Shown: in pieces, positions 34,615 to 42,321 of the stretch | Layout of the letters: the number at the start of each line of letters is the position of its first letter | Numbering within the stretch: the stretch's first letter is position 1 | NCBI GenBank assembly: GCA_900544715.1 | Contig: UQWL01000003.1 | Span: forward strand, 1-64,000 | Direction: 5' to 3' | DNA from: an uncultured Oscillospiraceae bacterium | GTDB lineage: Bacteria > Bacillota > Clostridia > Oscillospirales > Acutalibacteraceae | Length of the DNA stretch: 64,000 bases | Position numbers and translations under genes: made by a program | Notes under the pieces: model-generated | Databases searched by the model: none | What the model was told of the DNA's origin: nothing | What the model saw: the letters and a program-made list of their open reading frames with translations, nothing else

Positions 34615-35799
34615 TTAAAATTGTTTTTTGATCTGCCCCAAAATCTGCATGCCCTTGACGATCGCCTCGTCCGTGGGCGTGGAGAAATTCAAACGGAAGC
34701 ATTGGGTTTTATCGCTCTCATGCGTCATGAAGGCGGATCCGGGGACGACGGCAACCTTGTTCTCTACTGCCACCTGGCAGAAATTTGCCATATTGACACC
34801 ATCCGGCAAAGCACACCAGATGAACAGGCCGCCCTCCGGGCGGTTATAGGTGACAAAGTCGCCGAGCTCTCTGTCGATCAAATCGCACATCAGGTTGAGC
34901 TTTTTACGGTAAATGCCGCAGATCTTTTGAATGTGGGCTTCTATATCGTAATACGCCATCCACTCGTCTACGATCAGCTGGCAGAGCATCGGGGTGTGCA
35001 CATCCGCCGCCTGTTTGCCGACCGTCATCTTGGCGATTAACGGAGCGGGTGCAATCGCGTAACCCACGCGCATGCCGGGGGAGAGAATTTTGGAGAAGGA
35101 GCCCGCATAGATGACGATTCCATCCTCATCAAAGCTCTTAATCGCAGGCACATGCTCGCCCGCAACGCGCAGGTCGCCATACGGGTTATCTTCAAGGATC
35201 AGCACGCCGTATTGCTTGGCAAGCTCATAGACCCGGCGGCGTTTGGCAAGCGACATGGTAACGCCCGCCGGATTTTGAAAATTCGGGATCGTGTAGATAA
35301 AACGGACGTTCTTTTCCTCCTGAAGCGCCCGCTCCAGCTCGTCTACATCCATGCCGTCCGCCTGCACAGAGATACCGCGCAGCTTCGCGTTATAGGAGCG
35401 GAAGCAGTTGAGGGAGCCGATGAAGGAGGGCGCTTCGCAGATCACGGTATCGCCTTCGTTGCACAGTGCCTTTGTGGCGAGATCCATCACCTGCTGCGCG
35501 CCGGATGTGATTAGCAAGCTGTCGAAATCGCGGCCGATATTGTGCTTTTGCTTCATATAGGCTGCGATGCGCTCCCGAAGGGGCGTATAACCCTCTGTCA
35601 CACCATATTGCAGGCAGTCAATCGGACGCTCGGCGAGCAGCTTTTCCGTAATTTCACGCACCTCTTCTGTGGGGAAGGCTTCCGGTGCGGGATTGCCGGC
35701 GGCAAAAGGGATGACGCCTGGCTGAGAGGTTGCTTTCAGGATTTCACGGATTGCGGAGGGCTGGAGGGTGGAGATACGGTCAGAAAATTCAAATTGCAT
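34615..35799 (-). CDS. PLP-dependent aminotransferase (class I/II, 2-aminoadipate/aromatic type)
   Basis: The 394-aa fold-type I aminotransferase starts FSDRISTLQPSAIREILK, the pattern of LysN-like or MocR-related transaminases without a DNA-binding domain. Cofactor residues are visible: GAQQVMD (phosphate), IPNFQNPAG, LEDNPYGDLR (Asp to pyridine N) and the Schiff-base Lys in YAGSFSKILSPGMRVG. The C-terminal Arg for the substrate carboxylate lies in FRLNFS. It probably acts on an aromatic, branched or 2-aminoadipate-type amino acid; linkage to trpS hints at aromatic metabolism, but this is inference. The promoter overlaps a palindrome at 35819-35842. Confidence 0.87.
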   Translation of the reverse strand: MQFEFSDRISTLQPSAIREILKATSQPGVIPFAAGNPAPEAFPTEEVREITEKLLAERPIDCLQYGVTEGYTPLRERIAAYMKQKHNIGRDFDSLLITSGAQQVMDLATKALCNEGDTVICEAPSFIGSLNCFRSYNAKLRGISVQADGMDVDELERALQEEKNVRFIYTIPNFQNPAGVTMSLAKRRRVYELAKQYGVLILEDNPYGDLRVAGEHVPAIKSFDEDGIVIYAGSFSKILSPGMRVGYAIAPAPLIAKMTVGKQAADVHTPMLCQLIVDEWMAYYDIEAHIQKICGIYRKKLNLMCDLIDRELGDFVTYNRPEGGLFIWCALPDGVNMANFCQVAVENKVAVVPGSAFMTHESDKTQCFRLNFSTPTDEAIVKGMQILGQIKKQF

Positions 35800-35818
35800 A
35801 TGAATACCCCATTTGTTC

Positions 35819-35842
35819 TGTTAGAATGAGATTATTCTAACA
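35819..35842. promoter_or_regulatory. Palindromic operator-like site upstream of the aminotransferase-trpS operon
   Basis: A perfect 9-bp inverted repeat (TGTTAGAAT at 35819-35827 with its complement at 35834-35842) has a 6-bp centre. It covers the -10 hexamer of the minus-strand promoter, the position of a repressor site. Confidence 0.55.
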
Positions 35843-35862
35843 TAGTCCGCACGGTTTTTAAA
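35834..35862 (-). promoter_or_regulatory. Promoter of the aminotransferase-trpS operon
   Basis: On the minus strand TTTAAA (35857-35862) and TAGAAT (35834-35839) are spaced by 17 bp. The -10 lies inside the palindrome. Confidence 0.5.
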
Positions 35863-35881
35863 GAGGCAGAGGCCGCGTTTG

Positions 35882-35910
35882 TGGACTTTTTCCTGCTGAT
35901 GATGTATAAT
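35882..35910 (+). promoter_or_regulatory. Promoter of the foldase-like lipoprotein gene
   Basis: A consensus TATAAT (35905-35910) is preceded, at 17 bp, by a poor -35 (TGGACT). It is divergent from the aminotransferase promoter. Confidence 0.45.
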
Positions 35911-35987
35911 CAAACCCAGTGGACAAGCCCTGTGAAAGAAGGATCCAGCACAGCGCCGGCCTGACCGGCGGATTATTGGAGGTTGCT

Positions 35988-37037
35988 ATGAAACGAATTC
36001 TGTGCGCTGTGACGGCGCTGACGGTATGCATGACGCTTCTGACAGCCTGCGGAGGGCCGAAAACAGCGCTCCAGATCGGTGGCGCACAGGTCAGCAGTGA
36101 GATATATACGTATTATTATGATCTGGTAAAACGCTCTCCGGAGGAGTATCCCGGGGATGCGCGGAAGAATGCGATCAGCCTGTGCAAGGAGTATGTGGCG
36201 GTTAATACGCTCGCGGCAGAGCGCTCCATCACCCTGAAAACGGAGCAGGAGGCCGCCGCTTCCGCATGGGTTAATCAGCAGTGGAAGTTTTTCAGCACCT
36301 ACTACACGGGGCTAGGGCTCAGCAAGCAGACGCTGATGAAGGTGCGGGAAAACGAGGCGCGCCGGGCGCTTTTACTGGAGGCCTATTATGGGGCAGGCGG
36401 CTTGCAGCCTGTGGCGGATGATGCGCTGAAGGATTACTTCTCCAAGCATTTTGTGGTATTCAAATCGATCAATGGGTATTTGACCGATACGAACGATGCG
36501 GGCGAATCCCTAGCACTCAGTGACGATCGCATTGCACAGATCAAAAAGCAATTCAATACCATGGCGGATTCCATCAGCAAGGGCGCCTCGATTGAGGAGG
36601 TCAACACCCAATATTTAGAATCTCAGAATAGCTCCAGTGTCGGTGAGTTCACCGCATCGGTGATCGACGGCGAGAACACGGATTATCCGGAGGGATTTTA
36701 CGATCAGGTTGCAGCGATGAAGAATGGCGACGTGAAGGTGATCACGCTTTCTACCTTTATTTATGTGGTGCAGAAGCTGGATGCGTTGGGTGAAAAGGGC
36801 AGCTATTTCACCCAATACCGTACAGATGTGCTCCAAAGCATGAAGGGGGAGGATTTCGAAAAGCTTTTGCAGGAGCGGGAAAGCTCTTTTGAAGTGGAAG
36901 AAAAAGGCGGGGTACTCAAGCGCTGTGAAAAGGCTGTGGAGGCCAGGCATCCAATGAATGGTGGCACGGCAGCCCCGAAGAGCACTGGCGGAGAAAGCAC
37001 GGCATCCCAGGCGCAGCAGACGGCGCCTGCCACCTGA
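35988..37037 (+). CDS. Lipoprotein resembling SurA/PrsA N-terminal chaperone domain
   Basis: The 349-aa product has a lipoprotein signal peptide (MKRILCAVTALTV, lipobox LLTAC with Cys20). After it comes LQIGGAQVSSEIYTYYYDLV, the start pattern of SurA/PrsA-type chaperones, followed by helical segments with an internal lipid-facing layout. A clear parvulin PPIase domain is not evident, so it may be a chaperone-only foldase outside the membrane. The C terminus is Ser/Thr/Gln-rich and disordered. The start is ATG 35988 behind GGAGG. It is ended by the terminator at 37054, so the following membrane-protein gene may depend on read-through. Confidence 0.7.
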   Translation: MKRILCAVTALTVCMTLLTACGGPKTALQIGGAQVSSEIYTYYYDLVKRSPEEYPGDARKNAISLCKEYVAVNTLAAERSITLKTEQEAAASAWVNQQWKFFSTYYTGLGLSKQTLMKVRENEARRALLLEAYYGAGGLQPVADDALKDYFSKHFVVFKSINGYLTDTNDAGESLALSDDRIAQIKKQFNTMADSISKGASIEEVNTQYLESQNSSSVGEFTASVIDGENTDYPEGFYDQVAAMKNGDVKVITLSTFIYVVQKLDALGEKGSYFTQYRTDVLQSMKGEDFEKLLQERESSFEVEEKGGVLKRCEKAVEARHPMNGGTAAPKSTGGESTASQAQQTAPAT

Positions 37038-37053
37038 GCGAAAAATAAAAAGC

Positions 37054-37100
37054 AAGAGGCTGTTGCAAAAATCTCTGTATTTTGAAACAGCCTCTTTTTT
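37054..37100 (+). terminator. Terminator after the foldase-like lipoprotein gene
   Basis: An 11-bp stem (37054-37064 with 37086-37096) is followed by TTTTTT. The next gene starts only 23 bp later. Confidence 0.8.
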
Positions 37101-37122
37101 CATTGGAATAGGAGGGCGTTCA

Positions 37123-37863
37123 TTGAATCGGTTTCGTTTTTTCAGCAGCGGCGCATTATTGTTATTTTCGCTCTACTGCCTGATTTTTGACCGCACACTT
37201 CCCTTTTCATTGCCTAAGCCCACTTTGGTCATCGCCACAGCGTATCTGGCGTTTTTTCCGGTGAAGGATATGCTCTCCCGGCTCAACCGCACGCTTTATA
37301 AGGGCCGCCAGTTCGCCAAAAATTATGAGGAGGCGCCCATGCTGGATGAGGTGGAATTCCGGCGGATGAAAAAGCAGTATGACCGGCGGGCCCGCTACGC
37401 CATGCTTTTTTGGCTCGCCTTTCTGGCGGCGGTGGGCGGCCTGTATGCCGCCGGGATTTTCGACCGGGCATGGATTTTTTTCTTTTTTGCTTTTTCGGAT
37501 TTTTGTGTATATTTCGCTGTGTTTTTCTGGTGCCCGTTTCACAGACTCATTGTGAAACCTTCCTGCTGCATGGAGTGCCGCATTTTTAATTGGGACAGCT
37601 TTTTTTCCTACAGCTTTCTCCTGTTCCTGCCCAGCGTTTATAGTGTGATCCTGGTAGGCCTAGCGCTGTGCTCGCTGGCGGAATGGGAGATCACCTATCA
37701 TAAATACCCCAAGCGGTTTTATCGGATGTCCAACCAAAAACTGACGTGTGAAAACTGCGATCTGGAAGCGTGCAAAAACCGGCACAAACGCCGGTTTCAT
37801 AAAGAGCTGTGCGAGGCGTATCGGCAGGAGCGGACAGAAAAGGCTGGCACCCATGCAAGGTGA
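37123..37863 (+). CDS. Unrecognised membrane protein with paired cysteine motifs
   Basis: I do not recognise the family with certainty. The start is TTG 37123, with AGGAGGG eight bases upstream; an ATG-initiated frame from 36958 would run back through the previous gene and terminator. The 246-aa product has four or five hydrophobic helices (about 7-24, 28-45, 89-112, 116-136, 160-185), a motif CCMECRIFNWDSFF after the fourth, and a cytosolic basic tail with CENCDLEACKNRHKRR and a further Cys. The spaced cysteines could bind a metal or an iron-sulfur cluster. It sits between two terminators, so it may be transcribed only weakly. Its role is unknown. Confidence 0.7.
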   Translation: MNRFRFFSSGALLLFSLYCLIFDRTLPFSLPKPTLVIATAYLAFFPVKDMLSRLNRTLYKGRQFAKNYEEAPMLDEVEFRRMKKQYDRRARYAMLFWLAFLAAVGGLYAAGIFDRAWIFFFFAFSDFCVYFAVFFWCPFHRLIVKPSCCMECRIFNWDSFFSYSFLLFLPSVYSVILVGLALCSLAEWEITYHKYPKRFYRMSNQKLTCENCDLEACKNRHKRRFHKELCEAYRQERTEKAGTHAR

Positions 37864-37900
37864 ATCAGAACGTTGCGGGAAATCGAGCGGTTGGAAATGC

Positions 37901-37938
37901 AAAAAAGGCGCAGGCACCATGCGCGCCCGCGCCTTTTT
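37901..37938 (+). terminator. Terminator after the Cys-motif membrane protein gene
   Basis: A hairpin starts with a run of six A and GGCGC and ends with GCGCC and a run of six T; it is GC-rich in the middle. Confidence 0.75.
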
Positions 37939-38042
37939 TATAACATTCAGATACTAGGGCAAAAGCAATGGGAAAATAGGATAACGGACTTTTTCCCTTG
38001 GTGAACAAGAGAAAACACGTTTTTTCGGGGCCAACAGAATGA

Positions 38043-38119
38043 CCAGCGGCGTTATCCTCGTTGTGGGGCGTCAGCCCACCAAACCTGAGAACACCGCCAG
38101 CGCCCATTTTGGCCGCTGG
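38043..38119. repeat. Long-range inverted repeat within an intergenic structured stretch
   Basis: CCAGCGGC at 38043-38050 pairs with GCCGCTGG at 38112-38119. Near the left arm is the 11-mer GCGTTATCCTC, also found at 9040-9050 inside the MITE-like element. The interval 37939-38160 has no gene I can support. Confidence 0.4.
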
Positions 38120-38160
38120 CAGGCGTATTGCCCTTTGTCTATCGAGAGGAACAGCGAATC

Positions 38161-38661
38161 TTACTTAACATCCGTTTCTGCCATTTGCCGCTGCTCTTTC
38201 TGGCCGAGATCGTTGGTGTTGATTGATTTACCGAACACCACAAAGCGGTCAAACAAAAATTCCGTGACGAAATTGATTAGCATGGTGCCGATTTGAACGA
38301 GATAATAATTCCAGCCGATTCTGGTCAGCGCCCCAACCCACCAAGTAGACACAGGGGAAAACACAGCGTAATATCCAGCTACTTTCAGCATGGCGATCGG
38401 GATATTGTTTGCGGATTTAAAGGTGAATTTTCGATTGAACGTGAAGTTCCATAAAACAGATAGGACTAAGCCTGTAATGTAGCAAGCCATGGGGGGCCAA
38501 TGAAACAGCTCCTTACAGATCGTGGAGCTTATGATCTGGATGGCCCCAGCGCTGATAGAAAACAGGGTGAATTTGACTGCTTGAAGCAGGTTTTGCTTTT
38601 TGGTAAGCTTTGCCTTGCCGGGCGCGGAAGGGGTAACGGTGTGTTCTGTGGCTTCCTTCAT
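38161..38661 (-). CDS. GtrA-family membrane protein
   Basis: The GtrA family comprises small four-helix membrane proteins, often flippases for lipid-linked sugars or partners of cell-wall glycosyltransferases. The 166-aa product has four hydrophobic helices after a charged N terminus (about 28-45, 56-72, 90-112, 122-140) and the diagnostic loop VLSVLWNFTFNRKFTFKS. The start is ATG 38661, preceded by AAGGAG at suitable spacing; ATG 38679 is possible. No glycosyltransferase gene is adjacent. It has its own consensus-like promoter. Confidence 0.88.
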   Translation of the reverse strand: MKEATEHTVTPSAPGKAKLTKKQNLLQAVKFTLFSISAGAIQIISSTICKELFHWPPMACYITGLVLSVLWNFTFNRKFTFKSANNIPIAMLKVAGYYAVFSPVSTWWVGALTRIGWNYYLVQIGTMLINFVTEFLFDRFVVFGKSINTNDLGQKEQRQMAETDVK

Positions 38662-38745
38662 GGATGTACGCTCCTTCATCTCGTTCGTGTATTCATAAGC
38701 AGCCAGGGGGCTGTTTGATGCGCCGGGAACCTGCCGATGTGTTTC

Positions 38746-38774
38746 ATTATAGCAGCATGTTTGATCTTTGTAAA
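38746..38774 (-). promoter_or_regulatory. Promoter of the GtrA gene
   Basis: On the minus strand TTTACA (38769-38774) and a consensus TATAAT (38746-38751) are spaced by 17 bp, 85 bp before the start. Confidence 0.8.
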
Positions 38775-38831
38775 GAATGCATTAGATTTATTTTAGATAT
38801 AAAACATTAATTGTACATTATATATAACCAA

Positions 38832-38870
38832 AAAACAGAGCGTTTGCAGATCTTACAAACGCTCTGTTTT
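38832..38870 (-). terminator. Terminator after the unknown lipoprotein gene
   Basis: A perfect 15-bp stem (38832-38846 with 38856-38870), A-rich on one side and T-rich on the other, lies 19 bp past the minus-strand stop. Confidence 0.85.
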
Positions 38871-38888
38871 GGCATGGAGGAATCCAGC

Positions 38889-39806
38889 CTACCAGTTAAT
38901 CGTGAACCAGTCTCCCAAGCCGATTACAATTTTCGCCTGAACATTAAGAGGAATCACTTTTAAAACCTTGGTAACGGAAAAACTCATCATGACATTTGGC
39001 AGATCATACTCTACCTTTAAAAGTTTGCCGTTTGATGAAATCGTTGCTTTAATTGAACTTGTGCCATAGGAGACATCAATGCTGCTGAACGTTGCATAAG
39101 AGGATGCGCTGTCAATCACTTCCTGTTTACTAACGGAATTAAAGGCCTTCGTGATACCCGAAGGCTTCACCTTTAAATTAAGCACATAGTTATTGCCATT
39201 TTTGCTGCAGGAAGCGGAAGAAACATCGCTTGCCGAAAGTTTACTGGAATAGTCTTGATTTTTAACAGGGAAATTTGCCTTTTTATCAGCAGAGGAGGAG
39301 TAGACTTCATTTACGTCTTTCGTTTTTAAAAACTGATTCATTAAAAAGTTTGCAGCCTGCTCCAAGCTTGGATTATTGGGCATCTCAGGATCAGATACTT
39401 TTTTTGCGATACTCTTTGTTTTCGTAATGCTCTTTGCGTTCTTTTTTGCATCGTTAGCCGCCGTATTGTAATAATGGATAAGCGCGGCCTTCGACATTTT
39501 TGTCGGATCGTTTTCATCGGCCTTCGGCACGGTGGTTTTCTCTTCCTGCGGCTGCTTCCCGCTTGGCTGTGTTGCAGAAACATCGCCGGATACCGGGAGG
39601 GCGTCCGTGCTCTCATCAGCCCCCGGCTCGGAGGCGCTATTCTCGCCTGTTGCCCCGGCGGGAAGCGTTTCTTCGTTTGACGGCTGATTTCCACTGATGG
39701 GTGGATCTGTGCTGGGCTCATCCGTATCTTTTGGCGAGCAGGCAGCCAGCGCGGCTGTCATAGAAAGAGCCAAGAAAATCGCAAGTAAACGTTTGCTCTT
39801 TTTCAT
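38889..39806 (-). CDS. Lipoprotein of unknown function, paralogue of the one at 48386-49327
   Basis: The 305-aa product has a signal peptide and lipobox LAAC (Cys22), then a long Pro/Ser/Glu-rich linker (about 25-100), and a C-terminal domain of about 200 residues. That domain starts KAALIHYYNTAANDAKKNAK and contains FPVKNQDYSSKLSASDVSSA with a single Cys soon after. The same pattern (YFNTAANKVK, FPVENQSWSSRLSADAVSSA, then Cys) is found in the lipoprotein at 48386-49327, so both belong to one family. I do not recognise it. The fold looks like repeated beta strands, perhaps a surface binding domain. It is monocistronic with a terminator and an AT-rich upstream region. Confidence 0.8.
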   Translation of the reverse strand: MKKSKRLLAIFLALSMTAALAACSPKDTDEPSTDPPISGNQPSNEETLPAGATGENSASEPGADESTDALPVSGDVSATQPSGKQPQEEKTTVPKADENDPTKMSKAALIHYYNTAANDAKKNAKSITKTKSIAKKVSDPEMPNNPSLEQAANFLMNQFLKTKDVNEVYSSSADKKANFPVKNQDYSSKLSASDVSSASCSKNGNNYVLNLKVKPSGITKAFNSVSKQEVIDSASSYATFSSIDVSYGTSSIKATISSNGKLLKVEYDLPNVMMSFSVTKVLKVIPLNVQAKIVIGLGDWFTINW

Positions 39807-39882
39807 AAAATAGAACTCCCTTCTCTCTCGTGTGGGCCCCTATTCCGTATGAGCTTACCTACCCACATGTCTATATAGTATA

Positions 39883-39911
39883 AAACTAATAGAAAATGAA
39901 AAGGATGTCAA
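39883..39911 (-). promoter_or_regulatory. Weak promoter candidate of the unknown lipoprotein gene
   Basis: On the minus strand a consensus TTGACA (39906-39911) lies 17 bp from TAGTTT (39883-39888). A better -10 (TATACT, 39877-39882) is spaced too far, so the exact -10 is unclear. Confidence 0.35.
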
Positions 39912-39992
39912 GACAATATTATTTAAATTTATTTATTATTTATATTTTATTAGAAATTTACGAAATTAAAATAATAATACTGAAAATGGCTC

Positions 39993-40021
39993 TTGTCAAA
40001 GCGAAAAAAATCGGCTATACT
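39993..40021 (+). promoter_or_regulatory. Promoter of the T-box/serS transcript
   Basis: TTGTCA (39993-39998) and TATACT (40016-40021) are spaced by 17 bp. Transcription would begin near 40028, at the 5' end of the T-box leader. Confidence 0.75.
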
Positions 40022-40027
40022 AATCAT

Positions 40028-40254
40028 AAATCAGCCAGGATGAAAGCAGCAGCCTGCTTTGCCTTTTTCAGAGAGCCGGTGGTCGGTGGGAACCGGTAAA
40101 GAGGCAGGCTTTTCCACTTTCGGAGCTGCCGGCGAGGAGCCGGAGGGGCGTGCCCGTTACAGCACGAGTCAAAGAGGCCGGGTTTCCGGCAAAATGGGTG
40201 GCACCGCGGAAAGATTTGCTTCCGTCCCATATGGGACGGAAGCTTTTTATTTTG
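40028..40254 (+). ncRNA. T-box leader of serS
   Basis: The T-box bulge sequence is clear (AAAATGGGTGGCACCGCGG, 40191-40209) and is followed by a perfect terminator (stem 40218-40243). Upstream, Stem I is recognisable: GCCTGC and GCAGGC arms with the AGAGAGCCGGTGG region between them, closed by GCAGC and GCTGC. The internal loop after the 3' arm holds TTTTCCACTTTCGGA, which offers a serine codon (UCC, or UCG) as specifier. Stem III (CGTGC...GCACG) follows. Uncharged tRNA-Ser should stabilise the antiterminator and turn on serS. Confidence 0.88.
40218..40250 (+). terminator. T-box attenuator terminator
   Basis: A perfect 13-bp palindrome-type stem (40218-40230 with 40231-40243) is followed by TTTTT. 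It competes with the T-box antiterminator. Confidence 0.88.
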
Positions 40255-40290
40255 CCGCTCCAGAGCATGAGATTAGAAAGGAGAATTCGT

Positions 40291-41571
40291 ATGTTGGACA
40301 TCAAGTTTTTGCGGTCCAATCCGGAGGTTGTCAAAGAGAATATCCGGAAAAAGTTTCAGGAGGAGAAGGTGGCGCTGGTAGATGAGGTGATTGCGCTCGA
40401 TGAAAAATGCCGTGCCGCACGCACGCGCTGCGAATACCTGCGCAGCCGGCGCAACGCGATCAGCAAGCAGATCGGCGCGTTTATGGCAAAGGGCCAGAAG
40501 GATGAGGCGGAGCAGGCGAAAAAGAGCGTTTCCGACATGGCAGAGGAGATGACCCACCTGGATGCAGAGGTAAACGAGCTCTCCGCCCAAATCCGCGAGC
40601 GCATGCTGGTGATTCCGAATATCATCGACCCGACGGTTCCAATCGGCAAGGACGACAGCGAGAATGTGGAGCTTGAGCGCTTTGGCGAGCCGCGTGTGCC
40701 GGAATATGAGGTGCCCTACCATGTGGATATCATGGAGCGTTTCAACGGCATTGATTTGGACAGCGCGCGCAAAACAAGCGGCAATGGCTTTTATTACCTG
40801 CGGGGGGATATTGCCCGGCTGCATTCCGCGATCCTTTCCTATGCGCGGGATTTCATGATCGACAAGGGCTTTACCTATTATGTGCCGCCCTTTATGATCC
40901 GCGGCAACGTCGTGGACGGCGTGATGAGCTTTGCCGAAATGGAAAACATGATGTATAAGATCGAGGGGGAGGATCTCTACCTGATCGGCACGAGCGAGCA
41001 TTCCATGATCGGCAAATTCATCGATACGCTGCTGGAGGAAAAAGAATTGCCCCAAACACTGACGAGCTATTCCCCCTGCTTCCGCAAGGAGGTTGGCGCG
41101 CATGGCATCGAGGAGCGCGGCGTGTACCGCATCCATCAGTTTGAAAAGCAGGAGATGGTGGTCGTCTGCCAGCCCGAGGAGAGCAAGGATTGGTTTGAAA
41201 AGCTGTACCATTATACGGTCGAGTTCTTTCGCAGCCTGGATATCCCGGTGCGCTCGCTGGAATGCTGCTCCGGCGACCTTGCGGATTTAAAAGTTAAGAG
41301 CATCGACGTGGAGGCGTGGTCGCCCCGCCAGCAGAAGTATTTCGAGGTGGGGAGTTGTTCGAACCTTGGCGACGCGCAGGCCCGCAGGCTTGGCATCCGT
41401 GTGCGCAATAAGGAAAAGGGCAACTACTTCCCGCACACGCTCAACAACACGGTGGTGGCCCCGCCCCGCATGTTGATCGCCTTTTTGGAGAACAATTTGC
41501 AGGCGGATGGCTCGGTGGCAATCCCGGAGCCGCTCAGGATGTATATGGGCGGGAAGGACGCGATACGGTAA
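40291..41571 (+). CDS. serS: Seryl-tRNA synthetase
   Basis: SerS is a class II synthetase charging tRNA-Ser. The 426-aa protein begins MLDIKFLRSNPEVVKENIRK and has the long antiparallel coiled-coil arm (about 30-105) that grips the tRNA variable arm. The catalytic core follows, with motif 2 in CFRKEVGAHGIEERGVYRIH and motif 3 LNNTVVAPPRMLIAFLEN. The start ATG 40291 has AAAGGAGAA upstream; an ORF reaching back to 40150 is the leader RNA. Expression is controlled by the T-box leader. A shared terminator lies past the stop. Confidence 0.96.
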   Translation: MLDIKFLRSNPEVVKENIRKKFQEEKVALVDEVIALDEKCRAARTRCEYLRSRRNAISKQIGAFMAKGQKDEAEQAKKSVSDMAEEMTHLDAEVNELSAQIRERMLVIPNIIDPTVPIGKDDSENVELERFGEPRVPEYEVPYHVDIMERFNGIDLDSARKTSGNGFYYLRGDIARLHSAILSYARDFMIDKGFTYYVPPFMIRGNVVDGVMSFAEMENMMYKIEGEDLYLIGTSEHSMIGKFIDTLLEEKELPQTLTSYSPCFRKEVGAHGIEERGVYRIHQFEKQEMVVVCQPEESKDWFEKLYHYTVEFFRSLDIPVRSLECCSGDLADLKVKSIDVEAWSPRQQKYFEVGSCSNLGDAQARRLGIRVRNKEKGNYFPHTLNNTVVAPPRMLIAFLENNLQADGSVAIPEPLRMYMGGKDAIR

Positions 41572-41611
41572 ACTGTTGCTTCGCGGGTCAATTCGTAATA
41601 ATAATAATAAA

Positions 41612-41650
41612 ATTGTGCCTGGTCTTGATTGAATCAAGGCCAGGCACGAT
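41612..41650. terminator. Bidirectional terminator between serS and the AT-rich island
   Basis: A stem from GTGCCTGG and CCAGGCAC arms (41615-41646) with an inner CTTGATT/AATCAAG pairing is flanked on the left by A/T-rich sequence that gives a T run on the minus strand. Confidence 0.75.
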
Positions 41651-42304
41651 TCATTTGCTTGTAGAGTTCGGATAGAAACTTTTTGATCCATCGGCTCTTT
41701 TTTCTGAATAGACTAATTTCCCGGATTCATCATAAAAAAAGGCTTCTGTCACTTTTTTGGAATGGCCATCTGCTGTTCCAAGGCCTGGAATCATCAGAAG
41801 AAAGCAATCGTCTGGGTCAATTGATTCTTCAATTGTATCTGAGTTTTTATCAATCGCTATCGTATATTTGCATTTTGAAATATTACAGGGGTTCGATGAA
41901 TAATAGATCAAAAGGTCTGTTTGGCTTGCATTACCGTTTGCGTCTTTTGGCGTAAAATAAAGAGAACCTATGATATCAAGATCTTCTTCGTTTCCAACAG
42001 CCATAGTGGGTGCAAAACGATTTGTATCTTTAAAAAAGAATAAGGGTTTTTCTTCAAAAACGATGAGTTCCTGAGGCTGGCCGATGCCGACATTTTCCGC
42101 GAGGGAAAAAACGTAGTGAGGATAATCGGGGTATTGAAAAGCTTGAAACTGGGAAGCCTGTGCCTGACTGTTAGAAACACTGGCTTTTTCGATTTCAGAG
42201 AGTGACACACCGCCCGCTTGATAGAACCAAATCGTTTTACCAACGATTAACAACAGCAAACATGTAACCAAACAGCTTAAAGTTATAATTATTTTTCTTT
42301 TCAT
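41651..42304 (-). CDS. Unrecognised exported protein with N-terminal membrane anchor
   Basis: I do not recognise this 217-aa protein. It has a basic start (MKRKIIIT) and one hydrophobic segment (about 5-25), with no lipobox, so it is a signal-anchor or secreted protein. The rest is soluble, rich in Asn, Asp and Ser, with two Cys close together in NPCNISKCKYTIAIDK and another in DPDDCFLLM. The start is ATG 42304; its ribosome site is weak (GTGGAC). The gene begins 17 bp after the stop of the other unknown gene and is probably co-transcribed. Its GC content is clearly lower than the surrounding genome. Confidence 0.65.
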   Translation of the reverse strand: MKRKIIITLSCLVTCLLLLIVGKTIWFYQAGGVSLSEIEKASVSNSQAQASQFQAFQYPDYPHYVFSLAENVGIGQPQELIVFEEKPLFFFKDTNRFAPTMAVGNEEDLDIIGSLYFTPKDANGNASQTDLLIYYSSNPCNISKCKYTIAIDKNSDTIEESIDPDDCFLLMIPGLGTADGHSKKVTEAFFYDESGKLVYSEKRADGSKSFYPNSTSK

Positions 42305-42321
42305 AAATAGTCCACGCTTTA

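Noticed and set aside
40150..40290. N-terminal extension of SerS
   Set aside because: The segment is the T-box leader and its terminator; the conserved SerS start and ribosome site are at 40291.
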